Source: Casimicrobiaceae bacterium (GTDB taxonomy: Bacteria; Pseudomonadota; Gammaproteobacteria; Burkholderiales; Casimicrobiaceae). From it: 64,000 nucleotides of DNA. Positions within the stretch are counted from its first letter, which is position 1. Each line of letters begins with the position of its first letter. Shown piece by piece: positions 16,011-24,598 of this stretch. The DNA is taken from positions 119,002 to 183,001 of the forward strand of contig JAPKHK010000009.1 of the NCBI GenBank assembly GCA_026646885.1, written 5' to 3'. The notes below the pieces were generated by a model, which saw nothing but the letters and a program-made list of their open reading frames with translations, was not told where the DNA came from and searched no databases. Position numbers and translations under genes: made by a program.

Positions 16011-17170
16011 TCCTCACGGTCTTCTTGAAGGAAATGCGCGATCAGTTGCGCGATCGCCGTGCGCTTTTGGGCAGCCTGCTTCCCGTGCTATTGACTGGAC
16101 CGCTGGTGTTCCTAATTCTTTTCATGGTGGTCAGCGAAGTTCAGAAGAAGGCCGAGCGCTTCGAGCTTCCCGTTCTGAATGCCGAGCGCGCCCCCGCTCT
16201 GATGACCTTTCTGGGTAACCAGAATGTTCGCGTGCTTCCCGCACCCGAGGACTATCTTGAGAAGCTGCGCGACGGAAAACTCGATATCGTGCTGGCCATT
16301 CCCCAGGCTTACGCTTCCGCGCTCCGCGCCGCGCGCCCCGCGGAAGTGGAACTCATATACGACAGTTCACGCGATCGCGCCCAACCCAGCGTGCGCAGAA
16401 CGGAACGTCTCCTGCGCGCCTACTCGCTGCAAGTGGGTACCTTGCGCCTGATGATGCGCGGCATCGCGCCCGACCTGCTCGAAGTGCTCCGCCCGGTGGA
16501 CAGCGACATTGCCAGTGTCCAACAAAAGGGTGCACCGTTGATGATGTTCCTCGGCATCTATGCGGTAATGACCTTGCTCATCGGCTGCATGCATGTCGGC
16601 ATCGACATGACCGCGGGCGAGCGAGAGAGGGGTTCTCTGGAGCCGCTTTTGCTCAATCCGCTTCCCGGCTGGCAGTTGCTTGCCGGAAAATGGTTCGCTG
16701 CTTTGTTCTTCAGCCTCATGGCCACACTGGGTTATCTGCTGGGCTATTACTTGCCGATACGCTTCATGCCTTTGCACCAGATCGATCTGCAAATCGTCTT
16801 TGGTTGGCGGGAAATCGCCATCACGCTGCTGATCCTGGCGCCGCTGGCCTGTGCCGCAGCCGCCGCGGTCCTGCTCATCGGCCTTTTGGCCAAGACCCAC
16901 AAAGAAGCGCAGATCAGCGCCAGTTTCCTCATGCTGGCGGTCGTGGCGGTGCCGGTGCTCCAAGTAATCAACCCCGCCAAAGCGGCGCTCAAGTACATGC
17001 CTTTGCCGGTCTATGGCCAGAATCTTCTGCTCACGGCGATCACGCGAGGAGAACCGGTCCCGTGGCAGTATTTTGCCGTGGCTGCCGGTAGCGCCCTGGC
17101 GCTAACGGCCATTTTTCTGGCCGCCGCCGCGCGCTTGCTTCGCCGCGAGCGCATCGTCTTCGGCCGCTGA
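16007..17170 (+). CDS. NatB-like ABC-2 permease
   Basis: A 387-residue membrane protein: one N-terminal helix, a periplasmic domain (residues about 45-165), then six helices. The cytoplasmic MTAGERERGSLEPLLLNP motif is the hallmark of NatB/CPBP-type ABC-2 permeases. It pairs with the NatA-like ATPase through an ATGA overlap. Last gene of the five-gene operon; the next gene starts 98 bp downstream. Confidence 0.88.
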   Translation: MILTVFLKEMRDQLRDRRALLGSLLPVLLTGPLVFLILFMVVSEVQKKAERFELPVLNAERAPALMTFLGNQNVRVLPAPEDYLEKLRDGKLDIVLAIPQAYASALRAARPAEVELIYDSSRDRAQPSVRRTERLLRAYSLQVGTLRLMMRGIAPDLLEVLRPVDSDIASVQQKGAPLMMFLGIYAVMTLLIGCMHVGIDMTAGERERGSLEPLLLNPLPGWQLLAGKWFAALFFSLMATLGYLLGYYLPIRFMPLHQIDLQIVFGWREIAITLLILAPLACAAAAAVLLIGLLAKTHKEAQISASFLMLAVVAVPVLQVINPAKAALKYMPLPVYGQNLLLTAITRGEPVPWQYFAVAAGSALALTAIFLAAAARLLRRERIVFGR

Positions 17171-17205
17171 GCGGGCGTTCGGTCCGCGCTCTCGGTCTCG
17201 GCGCC

Positions 17206-17249
17206 AAACCGCGAGTTCGCGAAATTGTCGTCCGAAAACCGCGAGTCCG
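17206..17249 (+). repeat. 14-bp direct repeat pair upstream of the Ada/AlkA fusion
   Basis: AAACCGCGAGTTCG (17206-17219) and AAACCGCGAGTCCG (17236-17249) differ at one base and are 30 bp apart, about three helical turns. They end 20 bp before the start codon of an AraC-type regulator fusion, so they could be its own binding sites. No promoter elements could be assigned with confidence. Confidence 0.4.
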
Positions 17250-17268
17250 GCGGCTTGGGGCGAGGATA

Positions 17269-18750
17269 ATGGTGCTCATGGAAACGGATGATGCCCTCTA
17301 TGCTGCGCTGCTCGCTCGAGATGCGCGCTTCGACGGGCGCTTTTTTGTGGGCGTCACGTCGACGGGCGTCTATTGCCGCCCGGTGTGTCGCGTGCGCCAT
17401 CCCCGGCGCGCCAACTGCCGCTTTTTCGGCAATGCCGCCGCCGCGGAGGCCGCGGGTTTTCGCCCCTGCCGTCGCTGCCGACCCGAGTTGGCGCCGCCTC
17501 AGGTGACACTCGCCAGTGGGGCAGGATTGGCGGGCGCCGCGGCGGCGCGCATCGAAGCGGGCTTGGTGGACGAGAGGGGGCTGCCGGCGCTGGCAGCTCG
17601 TTTGGGGATTTCCGAAAGGCATTTACGGCGAGTCTTTCGCGAGGCTTATGGCGTCACTCCCGTCGCCTATCAGCAGACCCAGCGCTTGTTGCTTGCAAAA
17701 CGGCTACTGACCGATACGACATTGCCCATCACCGAGCTTGCCTTGGCTGCGGGTTTCGGCAGTTTGCGGCGCTTCAACGAGGTCTTTCGCGCGCAATATG
17801 GCGTCGCGCCCAGCGCTTGGCGCAAGGAAGGGGACAACGCGGCGCTAGCCGGGCCGGCCGCTGGGGCGCACACCGGATTGCGCTTCGCCCTGGCCTATCG
17901 TCCGCCCTTCGATTGGCCGCGCTTGCTCGCATTCCTGGCGGCGCGCGCCATACCGGGTGTGGAGATGGTGGGTGACGGGTGTTATCGGCGCAGCGTGCGC
18001 CTGGTGCGTGGCGACGCGATAGTGTCTGGCTGGCTGGAAGTGACCGCGGCGCAAGACCGTAACGTGGTGGTGGCACGTGTGTCGCGGGAACTGTTGCCGG
18101 TGTTGCCGCAAGTACTCGCCGGTGTGCGGCATTTGTGCGATCTCGACTGCGAGCCAGCGGCGGTGAATGGCGTTTTGGGCGACTTGGCGGCCGATGCGCC
18201 GGGCCTGCGAATTCCCGGCGCTTTCGATGCCTTCGAGATGAGCGTGCGCGCTGTGCTGGGCCAGCAAATCACGGTGCGTGCCGCGCATACGCTGGCCGGG
18301 CGCTTGGTTGCGCAACTTGGAGCACCGCTCGGCACACCGTGGCCCGAAATTGGCCGGCTCTTTCCGCGCGCCGAGGATCTCGCCGCTTTGCCGCCTGGGG
18401 AAATCGCGGCTCTGGGCATTGTGCGGCAGCGCGCGCGAGCCATCGTTGCTTTGGCCGAGGCCGCTGCAACAGGTAGGCTCGACCTGGCGCCGGGTGCCGA
18501 TCTGCGCAGCGCCCTGGCAAGTCTCCAGGACTTGCCCGGCATCGGCCGCTGGACCGCCCAATACATTGCGTTGAGGGCTTTGGCTTGGCCAGACGCTTGG
18601 CCCAGCGGTGATGTGGCTTTGAAGAAAGTGCTGGGCGGCCTCAGCACCCCCGCCGCCGATGCCCTGGCCGAAGCCTGGCGGCCCTGGCGCGGCTACGCCA
18701 CGGTGCATTTGTGGCGCCGCCTTGCGCAGACCACCGAACGCATTCGCTAA
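17269..18750 (+). CDS. alkA: Ada-N / AraC / AlkA fusion: methyl-sensing regulator and DNA-3-methyladenine glycosylase
   Basis: A 493-residue three-part protein. Residues about 5-80 form the Ada N-terminal zinc domain with its four cysteines (VYCRPVC and PCRRC), one of which takes methyl groups from phosphotriesters. Residues about 90-190 form an AraC helix-turn-helix. The remainder is AlkA: an N-terminal barrel and an HhH-GPD glycosylase with LPGIGRWTAQYIALRAL and a likely catalytic Asp in WPSGDVAL. It excises alkylated bases and likely activates its own operon once methylated. ATG 17269 follows GCGAGG; Met at 17278 is an alternative. ogt follows after 12 bp. The Ogt half of E. coli Ada is supplied by that separate gene. 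Confidence 0.92.
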   Translation: MVLMETDDALYAALLARDARFDGRFFVGVTSTGVYCRPVCRVRHPRRANCRFFGNAAAAEAAGFRPCRRCRPELAPPQVTLASGAGLAGAAAARIEAGLVDERGLPALAARLGISERHLRRVFREAYGVTPVAYQQTQRLLLAKRLLTDTTLPITELALAAGFGSLRRFNEVFRAQYGVAPSAWRKEGDNAALAGPAAGAHTGLRFALAYRPPFDWPRLLAFLAARAIPGVEMVGDGCYRRSVRLVRGDAIVSGWLEVTAAQDRNVVVARVSRELLPVLPQVLAGVRHLCDLDCEPAAVNGVLGDLAADAPGLRIPGAFDAFEMSVRAVLGQQITVRAAHTLAGRLVAQLGAPLGTPWPEIGRLFPRAEDLAALPPGEIAALGIVRQRARAIVALAEAAATGRLDLAPGADLRSALASLQDLPGIGRWTAQYIALRALAWPDAWPSGDVALKKVLGGLSTPAADALAEAWRPWRGYATVHLWRRLAQTTERIR

Positions 18751-18762
18751 AGGAGCGGGAAC

Positions 18763-19275
18763 ATGTCCCAAGCCACGATCTACTGTCTTCGCCCGAGCCC
18801 CTTGGGCACCCTCATGCTCGCTGCCCGTGAAGGGGCGCTGATCGGCGTGTGGTTTCTCGACCAGCGGCATTTTCCGAAAGGCCGCGCCAGTTGGCGGGAG
18901 TCACCCGAAGATGCCTTGCTCGAGGCGGCCACGCGCCAATTGGAGGAGTGGTTCGCCGGGCGTCGCCGGGTCTTCGAGCTGCCTCTCGCACCATTAGGCA
19001 CGGTTTTTCAGCAAGCGGTGTGGCGAGAAATCGCCAGGCTGCCGTTTGGCCGGACGGCAACTTATGGCGCCATTGCCCATGCCTTGGGTGCGCCGCAGGC
19101 CTGCCGCGCGGTGGGTGCGGCGACCGGGTGCAATCCGCTGTCCATCATCGTTCCCTGCCACCGCTTGCTAGCCGCTAGCGGCGCGCTCACCGGGTATGAT
19201 GGCGGACTCGCCCGCAAGGCAGCCTTGCTGGCATTCGAGAAGGGTGGCAACCCTATCCCCGGACCTTGGGTATGA
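18763..19275 (+). CDS. ogt: Methylated-DNA--protein-cysteine S-methyltransferase
   Basis: A 170-residue suicide enzyme that takes alkyl groups from O6-methylguanine. The acceptor motif VPCHR is present, with Cys132, plus the helix-turn-helix GRTATYGAIAHALG with its Tyr and Arg and a C-terminal LTGYDGGLARKAALL. The start is supported by AAAGGAGCGGG. It forms an alkylation-repair unit with the upstream Ada/AlkA fusion and probably shares its promoter. Confidence 0.95.
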   Translation: MSQATIYCLRPSPLGTLMLAAREGALIGVWFLDQRHFPKGRASWRESPEDALLEAATRQLEEWFAGRRRVFELPLAPLGTVFQQAVWREIARLPFGRTATYGAIAHALGAPQACRAVGAATGCNPLSIIVPCHRLLAASGALTGYDGGLARKAALLAFEKGGNPIPGPWV

Positions 19276-19348
19276 CGCGCACGGCCGCGTTGACGCTGAT
19301 CTGGCCAAGCGGCTATCTTTGGCCCATGCAAACTCCGCGACCATTGGG

Positions 19349-20138
19349 ATGAGCGCGCGGCCGGCGCCCATAGGCGTCTTCGACTCTGGCCTCGGCGGCC
19401 TGGCGGTTCTGCGCGCCTTGCGCGAGGCGTTACCTGGCGCCGACCTGCTTTATGTCGCCGACTCGGCGCACGCGCCTTATGGTGAGCGCGAGGATGAATT
19501 CATTGCTGACCGTGCGGCAGTCATCGCCCGGTTCTTGCTCGCACGAGGCGCCAGCGCACTGCTCGTCGCCTGCAACACGGCGACGGTGGTGGCAGTGCGT
19601 GCCTTGCGCGCTTGGTGTCCGGTGCCGGTGGTGGCCATGGAGCCGGCCATCAAGCCGGCCGCGGCCATCGCGCAGTGGCCGCATCGCGGTGCTGGCTACG
19701 CGCCAAACCGTCGCTAGCGCCAGCGTCGCCCGGCTCGTTGCGGATCACGGATCAGGGTGCGTGATTGAACTTATCGCCTGCCCGGGCCTCGTAGAGCGTG
19801 TCGAGCGCGGTGAGATGCACGCGCCGCAAACTCGCGCACTGATCGCCCAATACCTGCAGCCCGCAATCGACCGCGGCGCGGACGTCGTGGTGCTGGGCTG
19901 CACGCACTATTCTTTTCTGCGCCCGCTGATCGAGGAACTCACCGGCCCACAGGTGATGCTGCTCGATCCTGCGCCGGCCGTGGTCAAGGAACTCCTGCGC
20001 CGCATCGACGCCGCGAACAAGACGGAACTCCTGCACCCAGGCGGGCGCGAGCAGTTCTTCTCCAGCGCGCCGCGGCAAGTGGCCGAACCTCTGATCTCAT
20101 GCCTATGGGGCAAGCGAGTAGAGGTCGAAGCTTTCTGA
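19349..20138 (+). pseudogene. murI: Glutamate racemase, frameshifted
   Basis: The first 109 codons encode a normal MurI N-terminus: FDSGLGGLAVLRAL, the Pro-Tyr-Gly motif APYGER and the first catalytic Cys in VACNTATVVA. The frame then changes near 19675. The second part continues in the +1 frame with SGRIAVLAT, the second catalytic Cys in LGCTHYSFLRPL and a normal C-terminus. Comparison with the family pattern KPAAxxTxSGxIGVLAT suggests that CAGAGT became CAGT, that is, two bases lost from an AG pair. Glutamate racemase makes D-glutamate for peptidoglycan and is usually essential, so a sequence error is a serious alternative. ATG at 19349 is assumed; no strong ribosome site is seen. Confidence 0.8.
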
Positions 20139-20331
20139 ATGTGGTGTCAGCTATTACCGTGGCCGAGGCTGGGCACAGCGGCGCCCGCCGGCGATATCGG
20201 CCTATGCGGCCGCGAAGCGGGCTACGTGGCCGGTGGAGCCTATGGTGGAGCAAGCGCGATCAATGATCCTTGCGACCCGGGGAAAAACCGCCCGTGGCTT
20301 ACGGCGGCAGGTGGCCCGTCCGAAGCGAGAC

Positions 20332-22392
20332 TCACCCGAGCCCCAATATCACCAAGAAACTCACCCCATCCGCTTCATTGCGCGCGGTGATACTGCCGCC
20401 CATTTTGGCGAGATAAGTCTTCGCGACGAAAAGGCCTTGGCCGCGGCTGGAGGAATTGACGGGATCGCTGGTGTCGGAAACGCCGTACTCGAAAATTCGC
20501 GGCAGCAGGTCCGCTGATATGGCGGGGCCTTGGTTGTGGATGGTGATTTGCGCTTGCGTGTCAGTGGTTTCCAGGCGCATGGTGATAGCGCTGCCGGGTT
20601 CGCGGTAGCGCTCGGCATTGCGCAGGATATGGGTGAAGACATCTTCGAGATGGTATTCATCGGCGCGTACCTTCACCTCGCCAGAAGGCAGGTCGCAATG
20701 CAGATGCTCGATGCCTGCATTGTCGGTGATGTGACGCATGAAGGCGGTTAAGTCGAGGGTATCGAGTTCAAGACGCGAGGCTTGAAAAGCTTCGCTCACT
20801 GAGGCGCTGCCATAGAGCGTGCGCACGGCCTGCTGCATGCGCTTCAAATAGCGATGGCTCGTGTCTTCGGGTGTGGCGTGGAGCGCCAGGAGCGCTTGCA
20901 GTGGCGACATGATTTCGTGGCCCACGGCGTGCCATTGGTCTTTTTCCTGTTCTGCGCGCAAGCGCTCGCGCTCGGCGTCTTCTTTCACTCGGCGCAAGAG
21001 ATCGTTGAGACAGGTGGCCAGGATGCCCAGTTCGTCGCGGCCCTTGAGGTCGGACAAATCGAAGTGCTCCAGGCCTTCGGTGCGTTTGACCGTGCCCGAG
21101 AGCGCTTGCGAGCGGCGCGTGAGTTTGGCGATGCGATGCATGATGCCCAGCTCCATGACTGCCCAGGCCAGGCCCAGCGCCAGCAGCATCGCCACGACGA
21201 ACCAGGCGAGGCGTGTGGCGACCACCGCCAGAGCGCGATTGACGCCGCGCGCGTCACCATGGAGTTCGAGACCAAAACGCCCCGCCGGGGTGCCGATTTC
21301 ATCGCTCAGCGTGACCGGGTCGGCCACCTGCTCGATGGGCAATTGCCGTATCAGTCGTGTAAGCAGCGGCGAAGCGGGCTCGCTCTCGTCGTCTTGTCCG
21401 ACGAGGCGTGCCACTTCCTGCGAGCGACCGGACACCCGCCGGGTGAGCACCAAGGTTTCGCCAGGCAGCAGCAGACGCGCCAGGTCGCTCAAGGCGAAAG
21501 GGGGCATCGCGCCGGCGGCGTTGCTGTCGAAGAGCGGTGCCTCATCCTCGGGCGGCAGCACTTCGATGCGCACCGTGATCTCGGATAAATCCGGTGGCGG
21601 CCAAACCGGTTTGTCGGGTTGGAACAGCGCGTCGCGCAACACCTCTACGGGCAGGCGCAAAGAGAAGAAGGAACGCCGCGCGCAGTCTTCGTTGCGAGGC
21701 GCGCTCGCTTCGAGGCATTGGCCTTCTTGCCACACCCAGCCGCGAAAATCTTTCACCGGGCGGGCTCCGGTGTAATCGCGTTCTTCGCGTTCGACATACG
21801 CCGTGAAGCGCCCGCGTTGGCCCTCGGCGCGCGAGGCGGCAGGGGCGGGCACGGTTTCGAAGGGTGCGACCCAGCGGTATAACCGGCCCCGCAAGTCCAC
21901 GGTGGCGCGCAGGCGGTGGGCGCCGTCGAGAAACACATCGCCGATGCGGTGCGCCACCAACGCGCCACTCACAAAGGTGCCCGCGGCGTAAATGAAGCCG
22001 CCGGCCCAAGGGTTGTTGCCGATGGCCACGCAGACGCTGCCTTCGTTCGGGTAGCGCACCAGGCAGCCCGCCATTTCCACGGCGTTGCGCACCTTGGTCT
22101 GGTCGTCGAAATCGAGCGCGGAGTAGGGCAGCAGCACGGGCGAGAGTGGGGTCACTTGCTCGCGGCGGTGAGGGTTAAGGAGCGCCAGTTGCCCCGAAGG
22201 GTGGCGCAATTGGGCCACGATCTGCGCCCTGGTTTTGGCCAGACGCTCCTGATAATGATCGGCGCTGCGCTGCTTTTCCTCTTGCAGCACGGTGATGGCT
22301 AGCGCCAGCACGGCGACCCCCAGTAGCAGAAACGAAGCGCGAAAGAGTAGGCGCAGGCGGAAGGAGGCGAGCCAGTCGAAAGCCCGGGTCAC
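20332..22392 (-). CDS. Membrane sensor histidine kinase
   Basis: A 686-residue kinase. It has an N-terminal membrane helix (about residues 15-35), a large periplasmic domain (about 36-395) of no family I recognise, a second helix (LAWFVVAMLLALGLAWAVM), a HAMP-like linker, then a dimerisation region with the likely phospho-acceptor His in AVGHEIMSPLQALL. The ATPase domain has HILRNAERY (N box) and SRGQGLFVAKTYL (G2 box). Its ATG overlaps the stop of the response-regulator gene (ATGA), so the pair is translated together. The stimulus is unknown. About 190 bp without a supported gene separate its 3' end from murI. Confidence 0.9.
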   Translation of the reverse strand: MTRAFDWLASFRLRLLFRASFLLLGVAVLALAITVLQEEKQRSADHYQERLAKTRAQIVAQLRHPSGQLALLNPHRREQVTPLSPVLLPYSALDFDDQTKVRNAVEMAGCLVRYPNEGSVCVAIGNNPWAGGFIYAAGTFVSGALVAHRIGDVFLDGAHRLRATVDLRGRLYRWVAPFETVPAPAASRAEGQRGRFTAYVEREERDYTGARPVKDFRGWVWQEGQCLEASAPRNEDCARRSFFSLRLPVEVLRDALFQPDKPVWPPPDLSEITVRIEVLPPEDEAPLFDSNAAGAMPPFALSDLARLLLPGETLVLTRRVSGRSQEVARLVGQDDESEPASPLLTRLIRQLPIEQVADPVTLSDEIGTPAGRFGLELHGDARGVNRALAVVATRLAWFVVAMLLALGLAWAVMELGIMHRIAKLTRRSQALSGTVKRTEGLEHFDLSDLKGRDELGILATCLNDLLRRVKEDAERERLRAEQEKDQWHAVGHEIMSPLQALLALHATPEDTSHRYLKRMQQAVRTLYGSASVSEAFQASRLELDTLDLTAFMRHITDNAGIEHLHCDLPSGEVKVRADEYHLEDVFTHILRNAERYREPGSAITMRLETTDTQAQITIHNQGPAISADLLPRIFEYGVSDTSDPVNSSSRGQGLFVAKTYLAKMGGSITARNEADGVSFLVILGLG

Positions 22393-23087
22393 GACTTTTC
22401 AGCCCAGCGAAACCCGCGCATGGGAATGTTCTCGATGCCTTCGAAGTGCTCGTCGATCTCCCGGAAGGCTTCGCGGATGGTGCTGATGTGCTTCCGGATG
22501 TTGTCGCGGTTGCGGCCGCTTTTCACGACTCGGAAAAGTTCCTCATACGACACCACGTCGCCGCGTCGAGCGTAGAGCGCGGCGAGGATGCGCTGCGCGG
22601 TGAGCGGCAGATTCACTCTTTGGCCGCGCCACATCGGCGCCGCCTGGCGCAAGGGATCGAGGCACAATTCGTGGTCGCTGGCGGCAGGGGCGGCAGCTTT
22701 GCGCCGCGCCGCCGAGGCGCGCAGGATTTCGAGGAAAGTGTCGATGAAGTCACTTTCTTCGAAGCTGGTCTTTTGCAGATAGTCCCAGGCGTCCAGGGCT
22801 TTCATGATGCTGCGGTAAATCGCCGCCGGCATGGCCGACACGACCAGCACTGGCGTACCGCGCCCGGTTTTGTTGATGGCGTTGATGATCGCCACGCCGG
22901 CGTGGCGCTCGCGCCCTAATTCGATATCCAGCACCACGGCGTCGTAATCCTCGCGGGCGACCGCGGCTTCGGCTTCGTCGCGGCTGAAAAACTGTTCCAC
23001 CGTGATGCCTGGCTTGGCGGCAAGAATCCAGCCCCGCAACTGATTGCTGGTGGGCAGGTCGTCCTCGATGATGGCCACTGTGTGCAT
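22389..23087 (-). CDS. OmpR-type response regulator
   Basis: A 232-residue regulator with a receiver domain (acidic pair EDD near residue 8, phospho-acceptor Asp in AVVLDIELG, Lys in LQKTS) and a C-terminal winged-helix DNA-binding domain ending in PMRGFRW. ATG at 23087 is chosen because it starts the receiver fold (MHTVAIIEDD); upstream in-frame codons are spurious. The receiver is somewhat unusual in the ELGRERHAG loop after the Asp. It is the first gene of the pair with the kinase and divergent from the SPFH gene, with 224 bp between them that may hold both promoters. Confidence 0.88.
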   Translation of the reverse strand: MHTVAIIEDDLPTSNQLRGWILAAKPGITVEQFFSRDEAEAAVAREDYDAVVLDIELGRERHAGVAIINAINKTGRGTPVLVVSAMPAAIYRSIMKALDAWDYLQKTSFEESDFIDTFLEILRASAARRKAAAPAASDHELCLDPLRQAAPMWRGQRVNLPLTAQRILAALYARRGDVVSYEELFRVVKSGRNRDNIRKHISTIREAFREIDEHFEGIENIPMRGFRWAEKS

Positions 23088-23311
23088 GCGTGAAGTATGG
23101 CCGGTTTTGTCAGCCCGTGCAGCAGCGCGGCGTGAAGGTTTCTTCACAGGCCGGAGCGCGGCTACGCGAGCGCGACCAAAGTCACCCGGCGACGGCATGG
23201 CATGTTCCGCGGCCCTGGCGCGAGGATGCATACACCGGCCGGCGACCCCGCGATGCCCCCGCCGCCGGAGGACAGCGCCGGGGCATTGCGGCTTGCCAGG
23301 GAAGGTCCATC

Positions 23312-24553
23312 ATGAACGCCAGATTGCAATCGCTCTTCGCCAAACTCCGTCATCGCCGCAATCGCGCGCCCGCAGGGGGGGGCGATGGCGACGGTCCGGT
23401 AGCCGCCACGGCCGCCAAGGGGTGGCCGGCTGCGCCCCGCGCCTGGTTGGGTGGCGCGCTGGTGCTGGGGCTTCTTGGTGCCGGCGCCTACTACACCTAC
23501 ACTCATCCGCCCCTCGCCGCCATCGAGCGCGGCGAGATCGGGCTGCGCATCAATCGCTGGACCGGCCGCATCGAAGAGCTTTATGAGGGTACGCACTGGC
23601 ATCTGCCGGGCATTCACGACCTACGGCGCCTGTCGCTGCGGGAGCGCGTTTTTCGCGCCGAGGAGGGCGAAAGCGCGCAAGGTGCCGCGCCCTTTCAGAC
23701 CGTGGAAGGGTTATCCATTGGTTTGGAAGTGGCGGTGCGTTATGCCCTGGAGCGCAACGAGCTCTTGCACATTGCGCAGAACCTGCCGCGGGATCTCGAT
23801 GCCGAACTCATCGCCCCAACCGTGCGCGGCGTGCTCTATCAGACCATGGCACAACACACGGTGCGGGAAATCTACTCCAGCAAACGTGAGGCCATACGGC
23901 AAAGCGTCGAAGAGGAACTGCGCCGCCGCTTCACTCCGGACGGCATCAAGTTGGTCGAGGTACTGATCGGCAAGATCGATTTGCCGCCGGACTACAAAGC
24001 CGGCATGGAGCAGTTGCTGGCCGAGGAATTGGCCTCGGAAAAGATGCGTTACACCCTGGAGCTGAAAGACAAACAAGTCAAACAGACCGAGCTCGAAGCC
24101 CAGGCAGAGAAAGTGCGCCGCGAAAAACGCGCCGAAGCATCCGCCTTGGAGCAGGTGATTGCCGCTCAAGCTCAGGCCGAAGCGATGAAGCACGTGCTGC
24201 CCTTCAAGCAGAAGCAAATCGAACAGCGCCAGCTCGAAGCCGAGGCGGAAAAGATCACTCGGGTGAAACACGCCGAAGCCGCGTCGCAGGCGCGGCAGAT
24301 CGAAGCTACGGGCGAAGCCGAGTCGCGCCGCAAACTCGCGGACGCCGAAGCCTATCGCCAGGAACGCTTGGGGCAGATTGCCAGCGCGCAACTGGCGCGC
24401 GACGGCGAAGTGATTTCCAGGAATCCGTTGCTGATTCAGAAGACGCTGGCCGACAAACTCTCCGACAAAATTTCGGTGATCATCGCGCCAGCGCCCACCG
24501 ACGGCGGTTTCATCGGCAGCCATCTCATCGGCCAACTGAAATCCGGCAAATAG
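23312..24553 (+). CDS. SPFH/Band 7 membrane protein
   Basis: A 413-residue protein: basic N-terminus, one membrane helix (about residues 45-66), an SPFH domain (about 70-260) and a long Ala/Glu/Lys/Arg-rich coiled coil (about 225-370), ending in a short hydrophobic tail. The architecture is like HflK/prohibitin proteins, which form ring oligomers on the membrane and often act with proteases or in envelope stress; the exact role cannot be told. The start follows CAGGGAAGG. A short hairpin (TGAGCC/GGCTCA, 24557-24575) lies between its stop and the SH3 gene, which is likely in the same transcript. Confidence 0.85.
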   Translation: MNARLQSLFAKLRHRRNRAPAGGGDGDGPVAATAAKGWPAAPRAWLGGALVLGLLGAGAYYTYTHPPLAAIERGEIGLRINRWTGRIEELYEGTHWHLPGIHDLRRLSLRERVFRAEEGESAQGAAPFQTVEGLSIGLEVAVRYALERNELLHIAQNLPRDLDAELIAPTVRGVLYQTMAQHTVREIYSSKREAIRQSVEEELRRRFTPDGIKLVEVLIGKIDLPPDYKAGMEQLLAEELASEKMRYTLELKDKQVKQTELEAQAEKVRREKRAEASALEQVIAAQAQAEAMKHVLPFKQKQIEQRQLEAEAEKITRVKHAEAASQARQIEATGEAESRRKLADAEAYRQERLGQIASAQLARDGEVISRNPLLIQKTLADKLSDKISVIIAPAPTDGGFIGSHLIGQLKSGK

Positions 24554-24598
24554 TGACTTGAGCCCGAATTCCGGCTCATCCGCCTTAAGGAGGCAATC

